DNA from: Flavobacterium daejeonense DSM 17708
GTDB taxonomy: Bacteria; Bacteroidota; Bacteroidia; Flavobacteriales; Flavobacteriaceae
Direction: 5' to 3'
NCBI RefSeq assembly: GCF_000425425.1
Contig: NZ_AUDK01000023.1
Location: forward strand, 1 to 64,000
DNA length: 64,000 nucleotides
Shown: positions 40,112-49,289 of the stretch, piece after piece
Layout: every line of letters starts with the position of its first letter
How positions within the stretch are numbered: the first letter of the stretch is position 1
Translations under genes and position numbers: made by a program
The notes under the pieces: model-generated
Database searches by the model: none
What the model was told of the DNA's origin: nothing
Seen by the model: only the letters and a program-made list of their open reading frames with translations

Positions 40112-42649
40112 TTAATTGATAATAATTTTTGCATCAAACAACTTATTTCCGACAAAACCTTTTATCAAATAAACCCCTTCTCTGGCTTTCATTCCATTAT
40201 CCGTAATCCCATCCCATTTCACAATATCATTTTCTAAGCTAAGCAGCTTCTCTATTTTTCTTATTGGAAACCCGTTAATATCGAATATATATGCTGCAAC
40301 ATATAAATCTTTTTGAACAGTATTAAATTTAAAATTAAAATCACTCGAAGAGGGATTAGGATAAACTACCGGATGCAGAATATCTTCCTTGGTATCATCA
40401 AACTTAGCCACTGATGCAGTGCCTCCGCCTTGAATATTGTAAATTTTTAAATCTTTAGCTACTGCTGTTCCTCCCTGAGCATATAAATCAATTTGATTAC
40501 TGCCTTCAGAAGGAAAAGATCGTGTTGCAAAAGCTAATTCCTCATTTACAAACACCTCTATTACGGATGCATCCACAAAAATTCTCCATCTGATATCCCC
40601 TGCAGGTAATTCATAATTTGAACTTTGAATCGATTTAGGCACATCGTTCAAAATCGAAGATTTACTTCTGTCCACAACAAAACTTTTGGTAGTCATATCA
40701 TAATAAACAAGTGTTTGCTCATTAATACTCAAATTAGACATCAACGAAAAACCTACTTTAGTAGCTGTACCCGGATCGATTGTTGCTACAATTTCATATT
40801 GGTTCCCGCTGGCACCGTTTAAGACGTTTGAACTACTTTGATTAAAAGAAACATTGGTAAAATTTTTTGAAATTCCTCTTAGACTTAATACGTTTGGATG
40901 GGGCACTTGTACAATTTTACCATTAACTAAAGTCCAAACTCTGGGTAAACTAAACACATGCGCCCAACCTTGTTGCTTGTTTTTTTCGGATGAAACATGA
41001 TCCGGAATGATTCCGATGGCAGTTAATTTACCATTGGCATCAGGACAAATGGAAGGTGATAATAAATGATTTATAACTTCTAATTTTTGAGGCACCGGAT
41101 TGTCTTTGATAAATTTAGAACCATCAAATGTTCCTGTCCAATACAAGGCATTTGCCTCCGGTAACTTATTCACTAACAAAACTGATTTGAAACCAAAATT
41201 ATAATAAACCGGCATTTCCCAAAAATCTCCCGTTCCATCTACAGTTGGATTTCCTTCCAACATGGTTCCTTGTTGTGTCCATTGCTTAAAATCATCAGAA
41301 AGAGATTTGTATAAAAATAATCCACCTCTGGCTGTTCCATTTCTTAAACCTGTACCTACCATCATGTACCAATCTAAATTATTTTGAAATACAAAAGGAT
41401 CTCTGAAATCTGCATTGGCAATAGTTGTTGGTACGCCTGCAATAATTGGATTCCCATTTTTAGTCCAGCTGTCATAAGGTGCATTTGAAGTTGCCAATCC
41501 TATTGCCGCTCTTGCTTTGTTTACACCTGTATAAAAAACATAAGGAGTACCATTTTTAACCACAGCATGTCCAGACCAAATACCCACTTCATCAAATCCT
41601 GGTTGTGGCCATAAAACTTGTGTTTTTTCTTCCCAGGAAACCATATCGCTACTTATATAATGTCCCCAATTAATATGTTCTAAATAAGGACCATTATAAT
41701 TACGTTGGCTAAAAATATGGTATTTCCCTCCCACATACATTAATCCGTGCGATTCATTAGTCCAGGCTGCTGAAGGCACCAAATGATATTTAGGTCGGTG
41801 ATTATCATTCGCATAACGCTCGGTAAGCGGAATTCTTAAATCCGGATCTGAAAGCGTCATTTTATTATATTCATTTAAAATTTCAGTATCTGTCAAATCT
41901 TTATTCCATAAAGCTACCTGATCAATAGCCCCTGTCAGCCCATTGGTATCAAAACCGGCAACCATTTTAGTTTTAGATTCTTTGCCTATGTAAACCGTTG
42001 CGTTTTTATCCCACAATAGATTACCAAACGCATACGTCAACGTTTTAATTTTACTTCCATTAAGATAAAGAGAAGCTGTTCCTGACAATGAATTTATATT
42101 TAATGCAATAAAACTCCACTTTTTAAGAGGAACTTGCTGATCGGAAACAATTTGAATTACTTCTGTACCTACTTTAAATTGCCCAATTATCCTTCCCCAC
42201 TGATCAATTCCTAAAGCAGCTCCGGAATTACTGTATGGATTAACATTGGAAAATATGGAAGCATTGGTATTATCTGATAATTGATCTAAATCTTTTCTTT
42301 GAACCGGAAATGCAGCCGGAGCTACCCATCCGCTAATACAAACCTTATTACTTGGAAAAGTTACATTTACTTTTCCTGTAGCCCATCCGTAATAACCGTT
42401 AGTTCGTAATGCTTTGCCTTCTAAACCGTTAATCCGTTCGGCTGAACCAGACGGTCCATTAATACTAAACGAGGTATTTGTTTTACTTTCAGAAAGCGTT
42501 TGTCCTGTACTTTCATTAAATTTAAATAATAGTAACTCGCTGGTAGAATTTACAGGGGGAGTTACAGGAGGATCTGTGGTTGTGTCTCTTTTCGATTTAC
42601 AACTAAAAATTAAAACAGCCGTTGTAACGACCAAAATATACTTTTTCAT
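40112..42649 (-). CDS. GH32-type protein with LamG-like domain and T9SS sorting domain
   Basis: The product is 845 residues. The signal ends VLIFSC and is followed by a Pro/Thr-rich linker. A LamG-like domain (about 35-260, VCISGWVAPAAFP, LTGAIDQVALWN) and a GH32 fold (about 285-750) follow. The last about 90 residues (VVYPNPSSSDFNF..DNGMKAREGVYLIKG) are a type IX secretion sorting domain. RDPFVF and FWEMPVYY are conserved, but the nucleophile motif reads WTNESHG, with Glu299 in place of Asp (codon 41753-41755). It is a paralogue of the distal GH32 protein. The combination suggests a released or surface-anchored fructan enzyme or binding protein. It has its own terminator. Confidence 0.85.
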   Translation of the reverse strand: MKKYILVVTTAVLIFSCKSKRDTTTDPPVTPPVNSTSELLLFKFNESTGQTLSESKTNTSFSINGPSGSAERINGLEGKALRTNGYYGWATGKVNVTFPSNKVCISGWVAPAAFPVQRKDLDQLSDNTNASIFSNVNPYSNSGAALGIDQWGRIIGQFKVGTEVIQIVSDQQVPLKKWSFIALNINSLSGTASLYLNGSKIKTLTYAFGNLLWDKNATVYIGKESKTKMVAGFDTNGLTGAIDQVALWNKDLTDTEILNEYNKMTLSDPDLRIPLTERYANDNHRPKYHLVPSAAWTNESHGLMYVGGKYHIFSQRNYNGPYLEHINWGHYISSDMVSWEEKTQVLWPQPGFDEVGIWSGHAVVKNGTPYVFYTGVNKARAAIGLATSNAPYDSWTKNGNPIIAGVPTTIANADFRDPFVFQNNLDWYMMVGTGLRNGTARGGLFLYKSLSDDFKQWTQQGTMLEGNPTVDGTGDFWEMPVYYNFGFKSVLLVNKLPEANALYWTGTFDGSKFIKDNPVPQKLEVINHLLSPSICPDANGKLTAIGIIPDHVSSEKNKQQGWAHVFSLPRVWTLVNGKIVQVPHPNVLSLRGISKNFTNVSFNQSSSNVLNGASGNQYEIVATIDPGTATKVGFSLMSNLSINEQTLVYYDMTTKSFVVDRSKSSILNDVPKSIQSSNYELPAGDIRWRIFVDASVIEVFVNEELAFATRSFPSEGSNQIDLYAQGGTAVAKDLKIYNIQGGGTASVAKFDDTKEDILHPVVYPNPSSSDFNFKFNTVQKDLYVAAYIFDINGFPIRKIEKLLSLENDIVKWDGITDNGMKAREGVYLIKGFVGNKLFDAKIIIN

Positions 42650-42828
42650 ATCATTTTTTTTAATAAAAATAATGAAGAAGTCTATCTGCCTATTTAAGTA
42701 TTGTTACTGAGTTTATAATTTAAAAAAACAAAATATAATTATTTAATTTACAATAACTTATAAAAAAAATTCCATACTTAACTAAAAGAAAAATGAATAC
42801 TTTATAATTTTGTTACATCAAATTTTTA

Positions 42829-45558
42829 TTATTTTTCGTTCCTAAAATCTTTAGGACTTACCGCATATTTATTTTTAAAAGAAGTTGAAAAATAATTTGG
42901 TGAAGCAAAACCACAGGAATAAGCTATTTCTGAAATATTTAATGAAGTAGTTTTTAATAATTCCTTAGATTTTTCAAGTCGGAAATTGATGATATAATCA
43001 CTTATCCCAATTCCTAAAACAGCTTTTACTTTTCTATACAGCTGAACTCTTGAAATATTCAAACAACTTGCTAACTCTTCCACTGAAAAAGTCGAATTAT
43101 CAAGATTCTTCTCTAACAAAATATTAATTTTATTTAAAAACTCTTTCTCAATTACACCTAGAGTACCTACCTCAATTTCGTCAATATTGTTAGTATAATA
43201 ATAGCGTAATTTCTCTCTGTTATAAAGTAAACCTTTGATAGATTCTCTTAAAACTTTAAGATTAAAAGGCTTGGTTAAAAATAAATCAGCTCCTGCCTCC
43301 AGAGATTTAATATAAGTATCCTGATCATCAGAGGCGGTTAAAATAATAGTGGGAATATGGGATGTAAGCACATTCATTTTTAAAGTTTGACAAATTTCAA
43401 ACCCACTTTTCTCCGGCAAATTCAAATCACACAAAATAATATCAGGCATCACTTCTAATGCTTTTTCAATAGCGTTATAACCATCAGATTTAATTACCTT
43501 ATAATCAACACTCAATTTAGAACTAATGAATTCTAAAAGATCAACATTGTCCTCAATAACTAAGATTGTATTTTTCTTCTCTGATAATTCTTGGGTTACT
43601 TCCTGAGCTTCTGTCTCTTCTTCAAAAACATAATTATCATTTAAATTATCTTCTTCATAATGATCAATAATTTGTTTCTTGTTTAGGTGTTCTGTCCCTA
43701 AGGGTAAAGTAATCATAAATTCGGTTCCCACATTTGATTTAACTTCAATGGTACCATTATGCAGATCAATAAAACTTTTAGACAAATTTAAACCTATACC
43801 TGAACCATTCTTATAATTATTGGAACCCTTAAAAAACGGATTAAAAATCTCTTTAATTTCATTTTCAGGAATGCCTATCCCGGAATCTTTAAACTTAATT
43901 TCGACTGTGTTTTTTTCAAAGTTTTTATGAATAACAATTTCAATATTTCCTCCATCCGGAGTGAATTTAAAACTATTGGACAACAAATTATAATATACTT
44001 TGTCCATTAAGTTTTTATCCAAATAAACTTCAATGTTTTCATCATTTGTTGTAATCGTATAATTGATTCTTCTTTTTCTGGCTTCTCTTTCAAACTCTTT
44101 GAAAATATTCTTTGAAAACAACATTAGATTGGTTTTAGAAACTTTAATATTGAATTTTTTATTTTCAATTTTTCTAAAATCTAACAATTGATTAATCAAG
44201 CGTAATAATCGCATGGAATTATTATGCATGATGTCTAAATCTCTTTTTATATCCGTGTTTTTTGTTTTAAACTCTTCTTTCAAAGACTCTACACAACTTA
44301 AAATTAAAGTAAGCGGTGTTTTAAATTCATGAGAGATTCCTGTGAAAAAATTAATTTTTCCTTCGTTACTTATTTTTAGTTTTTCGGCAAATTTTTCAAT
44401 TTGATTCCTTTGATTATGAATTTTTTTATTGGTAATCTCTAATTGTCTTTTCTTTTTTCTGATGGAAATAATTGAATAGGTACTAAAAATTGCTAAACAA
44501 AAAATGATTACTGAAAAAAAGCCTAATAATTTCATTAAATTATAGAGCGTTATATATTTTTTTTCCTGACTATCAATAACATTTAACTGTGTCTCAATAT
44601 TGGTTTGCTGCTCGGTAATTTTATCAAACTGATTACTCATTATATCTGCATTTAATGAGTCAATTAATACCGTTGCTAATTTGTTATTTTTAGGAATAGC
44701 CTGCTTATTGGCAATTTTGATAGCTAGCCTAATGGCCTCACTTCCACCTGTAGGATATAAAATAGTCGCTTTTAACTTACCTTCTTTTACGGCCTGAATA
44801 CCTCCATCCGGACCGTTAAGACCATCAATTCCAATAAATTTGATACTCTTTTCTTTCCCTTTTTGTTTTGCCACTTCCCATGCCTGAAGAGCAATAATAT
44901 CATTAAAAGCAAAAACGTATTCTAAATTGGGTAAACTATCTAAAACATTACTAAACTTATCATTTAAAGAAGCTAAATTTTCAGCAGTTATACTGGTTTT
45001 TCTAATATTAGGATACTGATTTATAATTTGTTTAAATCCTAAACTTCTTTCCACACCCGGAGAAATATCTGTTGTAGCCTTAATTTCGAGAATATTTCCT
45101 CTGGCTTTAGACATAGAAACAATATACTTTCCGGCTATTCGACCTACTTCAACATTATCAGCTCCTAAAAAAGCGGTGAAATTGGAAGTGTTTACTTTTC
45201 TATCCACTATAATTACAGGAATCCCTTTTTGATTTGCTTTTTCAATTACCGGAACAATCGAATCAGAGCCATAGGGAGCAACAATAATAACATCTAAGTG
45301 ATTATTGATCATTTTTTCAATATCACTAATTTGGTTTTTAGTGCTATTGTTGGCATTGTATATCGTTAAATCAACTTCCGGATGAAGAGAAGCTTCAACC
45401 CTCATAGTATTATCCATGGATTTTCTCCAAGTATCGTCTTCAGAAATACTTTGTGAAAAACCAATAGAAATTTTCCCTTTATCTTCTGAATAATGACTGC
45501 AGGAGTACAATAATAATATAAAACCTAATAAGAGTAATAGTTTACTTTTTGTTAGCAT
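42829..45558 (-). CDS. Hybrid two-component system (periplasmic-binding-protein sensor, HK, RR, AraC)
   Basis: The product is 909 residues. The signal/anchor (LLLLLGFILLLYSC) precedes a LacI/ribose-binding-protein-type sensor (about 30-310; IIVAPYGSDSIVPVIEKA, FAFNDIIALQAW). A membrane span follows at about 345-365. The kinase has His410 in FFTGISHEFKTPLTLI and the ATPase motifs NLLSNSFKFTP and DSGIGIPENE. A receiver (phospho-acceptor Asp711 in IILCDLNLPEKSGFE) and an AraC helix-turn-helix (about 805-905) end the protein. This is the layout of the Bacteroides levan regulator BT1754, which senses fructose in the periplasm. It should activate the fructan genes encoded next to it. Confidence 0.93.
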   Translation of the reverse strand: MLTKSKLLLLLGFILLLYSCSHYSEDKGKISIGFSQSISEDDTWRKSMDNTMRVEASLHPEVDLTIYNANNSTKNQISDIEKMINNHLDVIIVAPYGSDSIVPVIEKANQKGIPVIIVDRKVNTSNFTAFLGADNVEVGRIAGKYIVSMSKARGNILEIKATTDISPGVERSLGFKQIINQYPNIRKTSITAENLASLNDKFSNVLDSLPNLEYVFAFNDIIALQAWEVAKQKGKEKSIKFIGIDGLNGPDGGIQAVKEGKLKATILYPTGGSEAIRLAIKIANKQAIPKNNKLATVLIDSLNADIMSNQFDKITEQQTNIETQLNVIDSQEKKYITLYNLMKLLGFFSVIIFCLAIFSTYSIISIRKKKRQLEITNKKIHNQRNQIEKFAEKLKISNEGKINFFTGISHEFKTPLTLILSCVESLKEEFKTKNTDIKRDLDIMHNNSMRLLRLINQLLDFRKIENKKFNIKVSKTNLMLFSKNIFKEFEREARKRRINYTITTNDENIEVYLDKNLMDKVYYNLLSNSFKFTPDGGNIEIVIHKNFEKNTVEIKFKDSGIGIPENEIKEIFNPFFKGSNNYKNGSGIGLNLSKSFIDLHNGTIEVKSNVGTEFMITLPLGTEHLNKKQIIDHYEEDNLNDNYVFEEETEAQEVTQELSEKKNTILVIEDNVDLLEFISSKLSVDYKVIKSDGYNAIEKALEVMPDIILCDLNLPEKSGFEICQTLKMNVLTSHIPTIILTASDDQDTYIKSLEAGADLFLTKPFNLKVLRESIKGLLYNREKLRYYYTNNIDEIEVGTLGVIEKEFLNKINILLEKNLDNSTFSVEELASCLNISRVQLYRKVKAVLGIGISDYIINFRLEKSKELLKTTSLNISEIAYSCGFASPNYFSTSFKNKYAVSPKDFRNEK

Positions 45559-46704
45559 ACTAATTTAAAGCTGAATTAAAAGTTATTCTTGAACTAAAAA
45601 TTGAATTTTCAAATTTATATTTATTATTCCTTTAAAGTTACTTATTGTATTTTAATAATGATACAATTGTTTTGAATATGTTACACGATCTACCCAATAA
45701 ATAATGATGAGCACTATATTGACTTTTTTTTTTAAAGAAATGTGATCGTGATTACAGTACAAACTTTCAATTTTCATTCTTCAGAAAGAAATATTTCCAC
45801 GACAATTAAAACATCAGTTCTATCATTCCATTTAATTGCAATCAATCGGTCTCTCTCTGGTCGCTTGCTTTGTTCCGCTCGACTGCTCCAGTAGCCTTCT
45901 AGGCTTCCATTCCTCAGTCCGGTCATCTGTCTAATGACAACCAACTGTATAAAAAACAAAGGTGTTCGACAGTCGAACACCTCAAGGCTTTTTTATAAGG
46001 AATAATTTGTTTTTCAAAAAATTATATAATTAAAATTAAATATAAAACTCATAATTATAATTAAACAAAAGAGATCCAAAAACAACATAAGGGGTACTTC
46101 AAAATTATCAATAAACATAAGGTTTCACAAGCTATTTGTCTAAGTTATCTAAGACCATTAATAAATAGGTATAAGGTGTTCGATTGTAATCCACTTGACT
46201 CCACTTGAGACAACATATTAAGTTACTATTCCCCTTAAAAGGATATCCTAAGAATTCACAAAACAATGATTATTTATTTGTTCAAAGCTTAATATGTTGC
46301 CAAATTTCATTAAGCTGGCTCTAGTTTCAGCTTTTACACCTCAACCAAACATTAAACCAATATTTAAAACAAAAAACAAGACATATCTTACTATTACAGG
46401 TTAAAAACAAGCCAATTTCTTTAAATCCTGCATAAAATGGTTTGAAAATTGTATCGTAGGGGTCACTTTTAAAACCATTAAACACACTATTTATCAGTAG
46501 TTTAAAGATTTTTTACCGTAATACTTTCCAATTTTTCTTTTTTTAAGAATCCGTTATTTCATAATTGAATCATTTTTTTAATTCAACAAACCTTTATATT
46601 TTCTGTTCTAGTATCCGGAATCATTCCCACCTTCAATCAACACTATTTCTTCAAAATCATAAAACACAGATTTAAAAATAGTTACATAAAATATTTTATT
46701 TTTA
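45559..46704. other. Large gene-free region between fructan locus and siderophore receptor
   Basis: About 1.15 kb without a supported gene. The left 400 bases include a comparatively GC-rich patch (45840-45940) and a hairpin (45961-45981). The rest is AT-rich with no frame of note. A short segment near 46163-46175 repeats GGTGTTCGA of the hairpin. An unidentified small RNA is possible. Confidence 0.4.
45950..45981 (-). terminator. Possible terminator, or palindrome
   Basis: GGTGTTCGACAGTCGAACACC is a perfect stem of 10 with a single-base centre. On the minus strand it is followed by TTTGTTTTTTAT, fitting a terminator. No upstream minus-strand gene was found, so it may end an unannotated RNA. 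Confidence 0.5.
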
Positions 46705-46773
46705 TTTAGAATAATTTAAAATAAATTTTGCTTAAACGATTTTTAGCATATACTTTTGTAGAATAATTCTAAA
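46705..46773 (+). promoter_or_regulatory. Promoter with two Fur-like boxes before the siderophore receptor
   Basis: TTTG (46727-46730) and TACTTTTG (46751-46758) are 20 bases apart and fit the Bacteroidota promoter. TAGAATAATTCTA (46759-46771), a perfect palindrome, abuts the -7 element. A second, partial copy TTTAGAATAATTTAAA (46705-46720) lies just upstream of -33. Both resemble Fur boxes; repression by iron is the inference. Confidence 0.7.
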
Positions 46774-46786
46774 TAACATTGCGAAA

Positions 46787-49210
46787 ATGAAAATGATCTA
46801 CCCGCACAAATTAATTTCTGCACTCTTCTTTTTAGTCTCTCTCAATATGATGGGGCAGAATTTTGGTAAAATAACCGGAAAAATTACATTAAGCGATAAC
46901 GCTCCTGCTGAAAGTATCGCAATTGCCTTAAAAAATACCCGATACAACACCACGACGAATTTCAGTGGTCAATATGAAATAAAAAATATAAAACCCGGAA
47001 ATTATATTATAAGCATTAATGGAATAGGAATTCAGGCAATTAGCGAATCCATAAGCATAAAAGCGAATCAAACGATTACGAAAAACTTCAAACTTTCTGA
47101 AAATAAAGAAGAATTGAACGAAGTGATAATCAAGAAAAACAAATACAAACAAAACAATCCTTCCCTATCGTTGCGTTTAAATACTCCGGTATTAGAAATT
47201 CCGCAAAACATACAAATTATTAGCGGTCAAACACTAAAAGACCAACAAATTACCAGCATGAGCGATGGCGTTATCCGAAACGTAAGTGGCGCTGTACGCC
47301 TGGAACACTGGGGCGATTTGTATGCTAACATTACGATGAGAGGTTCACAAATACAGGCATTCCGTAACGGTTTTAATGTAGTTTCTTCTTTCTGGGGACC
47401 ACTTACGGAAGACATGAGTTTTGTAGATCACATTGAATTTGTAAAAGGACCGGCAGGTTTTATGCTTTCCAGTGGCGATCCGGCGGGGCTTTATAATGTG
47501 GTAACAAAAAAACCAACAGGAATCACCAAAGGCGAAGCCAGTATTATGGGAGGAAGCTTTGATTTTTACAGAGCCAGTATCGATTTGGACGGAAAACTAG
47601 ATAAAAAAGGAAAACTATTGTACCGTTTTAATGCGATGGCTCAAAACAAAGGTTCGTACCGCCATTTTGAACACAATAACCGTTATGTAATTGCTCCTGT
47701 GATTTCTTATCAGTTAGATGATAAAACTAAAATTACAGCCGAATACAATTACCAAAGAGCTAATATGACTGAAGTAGGTTCCTATTACATTTTTGGTCCA
47801 ACTAATGATGGTTATGGTACTATGCCAATTGATTTCACGATGACACAACCCGGCTTACCGGATACTAAAATTAACGATCATAGTGCTTACTTACTATTCG
47901 AACATGATTTTAATCCAAATTGGAAACTTACTGCACAAACTTCTTATTTCAAATATTTACAACAAGGATACAGCTCCTGGCCATCAGCAGTAGGACCGTA
48001 TAGTATTGATACCAATGATGATAACATTCCCGATACCCAAGTATTGAATTCAGGAGAAATCATTAGAAATGTTGGAATTTGGGACGCCGAAAGTAATATG
48101 TATTTAGGACAACTATTCCTTAACGGAAAATTCAATACAGGAAGTGTTTCTCACAAAGTTTTAGGAGGAATTGATTTAGGAAGCAAAGATTACATGGCCG
48201 ATTGGGGACAATCGCATGATTTAGATACTTTTGAAGATCCGTTTAACGTAAGTAATCCTGATTATGGAACGCCTGCTAACGGTTTGCCTAATTTTGACCG
48301 AAGCAAACCGCTTAAAGAAAGAGCCGGAGGTATAATGAACTCCGAATATGCCGCGGGATATATTCAGGATGAACTTGGTTTTTATGAAAACAAAATAAGA
48401 CTGACTCTAGCAGCCAGATACACCTGGTTAAGTCAGACTAATTGGGGACAAACTATCGAAGACAGCCACATTACTCCCCGTGCCGGATTGAGTATTTCGC
48501 TTACGCCTAGCACTGCAATATATGGTTTATACGATCAGGCTTTTACACCACAATCTGGAATTATTAAAAATGGCGATGCTGTAAAACCACTTACCGGAAA
48601 TAATGTCGAAATTGGTATTAAAAAAGACTGGTTTAACGGCTCCTGGAGTACTACCTTATCTGCCTACAGCATTTTAAAGAAAAACGAATTAACAGCCGAT
48701 CCTGAAAATACCGCCGGACAAAATTATAGCATCGTTTTAGGCGAAAAAAGAGCCAGAGGTTTTGAAATCGATATCAGAGGAAAAATTTTGGAAGGCTTGA
48801 ACATCATTGCTAATTATGCTTTCACCGAATCTGTAGTGAATAAATCGAATGTAGAAAATATCAAAGTAGGAACTATTGTTCCGGGTTATTCTAAACATAC
48901 CGCTAATTCCTGGTTAAACTATACTGTTTCAAACGGAAAATTAAAAGGTTGGGGGGCTTCTATCGGTGGAACTTTTCTTGCCGGTCGTCAAACAGATACC
49001 TGGAGTACAGGATTAGAAAAATTACCTAATTATTTTAAAATGGACGGTGGATTATCATACGAAGCCGGAAAATTGAAATTCACAGCCAACATGTTTAATA
49101 TTCTTGACGAATATCTTTACAGCGGTTCCTATTATTCCTATTTAAATGCCTATTACTGGCAAACGGAAGCACCGAGAAATGTTCGTGTAGGTGTTACTTA
49201 TAAATTCTAA
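46787..49210 (+). CDS. TonB-dependent siderophore receptor
   Basis: The product is 807 residues. The signal peptide (LISALFFLVSLNMMGQ) is followed by a carboxypeptidase-like N-terminal domain (GKITGKITLSDNAPAESIAI). The plug begins IPQNIQIISGQTLKDQQI and has the siderophore-receptor features RNVSGAVR, TMRGSQIQAFRNG and VKGPAGFMLSSGDPAGLYNVVTKKPT. The barrel ends NVRVGVTYKF. It is of the FhuE/FpvA type for ferric hydroxamate-like siderophores; the exact ligand is unknown. It is monocistronic, with a Fur-like promoter and a terminator 20 bases after the stop. Confidence 0.92.
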   Translation: MKMIYPHKLISALFFLVSLNMMGQNFGKITGKITLSDNAPAESIAIALKNTRYNTTTNFSGQYEIKNIKPGNYIISINGIGIQAISESISIKANQTITKNFKLSENKEELNEVIIKKNKYKQNNPSLSLRLNTPVLEIPQNIQIISGQTLKDQQITSMSDGVIRNVSGAVRLEHWGDLYANITMRGSQIQAFRNGFNVVSSFWGPLTEDMSFVDHIEFVKGPAGFMLSSGDPAGLYNVVTKKPTGITKGEASIMGGSFDFYRASIDLDGKLDKKGKLLYRFNAMAQNKGSYRHFEHNNRYVIAPVISYQLDDKTKITAEYNYQRANMTEVGSYYIFGPTNDGYGTMPIDFTMTQPGLPDTKINDHSAYLLFEHDFNPNWKLTAQTSYFKYLQQGYSSWPSAVGPYSIDTNDDNIPDTQVLNSGEIIRNVGIWDAESNMYLGQLFLNGKFNTGSVSHKVLGGIDLGSKDYMADWGQSHDLDTFEDPFNVSNPDYGTPANGLPNFDRSKPLKERAGGIMNSEYAAGYIQDELGFYENKIRLTLAARYTWLSQTNWGQTIEDSHITPRAGLSISLTPSTAIYGLYDQAFTPQSGIIKNGDAVKPLTGNNVEIGIKKDWFNGSWSTTLSAYSILKKNELTADPENTAGQNYSIVLGEKRARGFEIDIRGKILEGLNIIANYAFTESVVNKSNVENIKVGTIVPGYSKHTANSWLNYTVSNGKLKGWGASIGGTFLAGRQTDTWSTGLEKLPNYFKMDGGLSYEAGKLKFTANMFNILDEYLYSGSYYSYLNAYYWQTEAPRNVRVGVTYKF

Positions 49211-49230
49211 AAGCATTACTTTAAAAGTCA

Positions 49231-49266
49231 AAAAAGCTTGCAAACACAATGTTTGCAAGCTTTTTA
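49231..49266. terminator. Terminator between receptor and topB
   Basis: AAAAAGCTTGCAAACA..TGTTTGCAAGCTTTTT forms a long stem with A- and T-tracts, usable in both directions between convergent genes. Confidence 0.85.
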
Positions 49267-49289
49267 TTTTTTTCAAATTAGCAACTGAT

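Noticed and set aside
45774-45980. 68-codon minus-strand frame near the terminator-like hairpin
   Set aside because: No recognisable domain or signal, it spans a structured hairpin, and it is better explained as non-coding.
46787-49210. Siderophore receptor as a further member of the fructan locus
   Set aside because: It has the opposite strand, its own Fur-like promoter and terminator, and plug features of iron-siderophore receptors.
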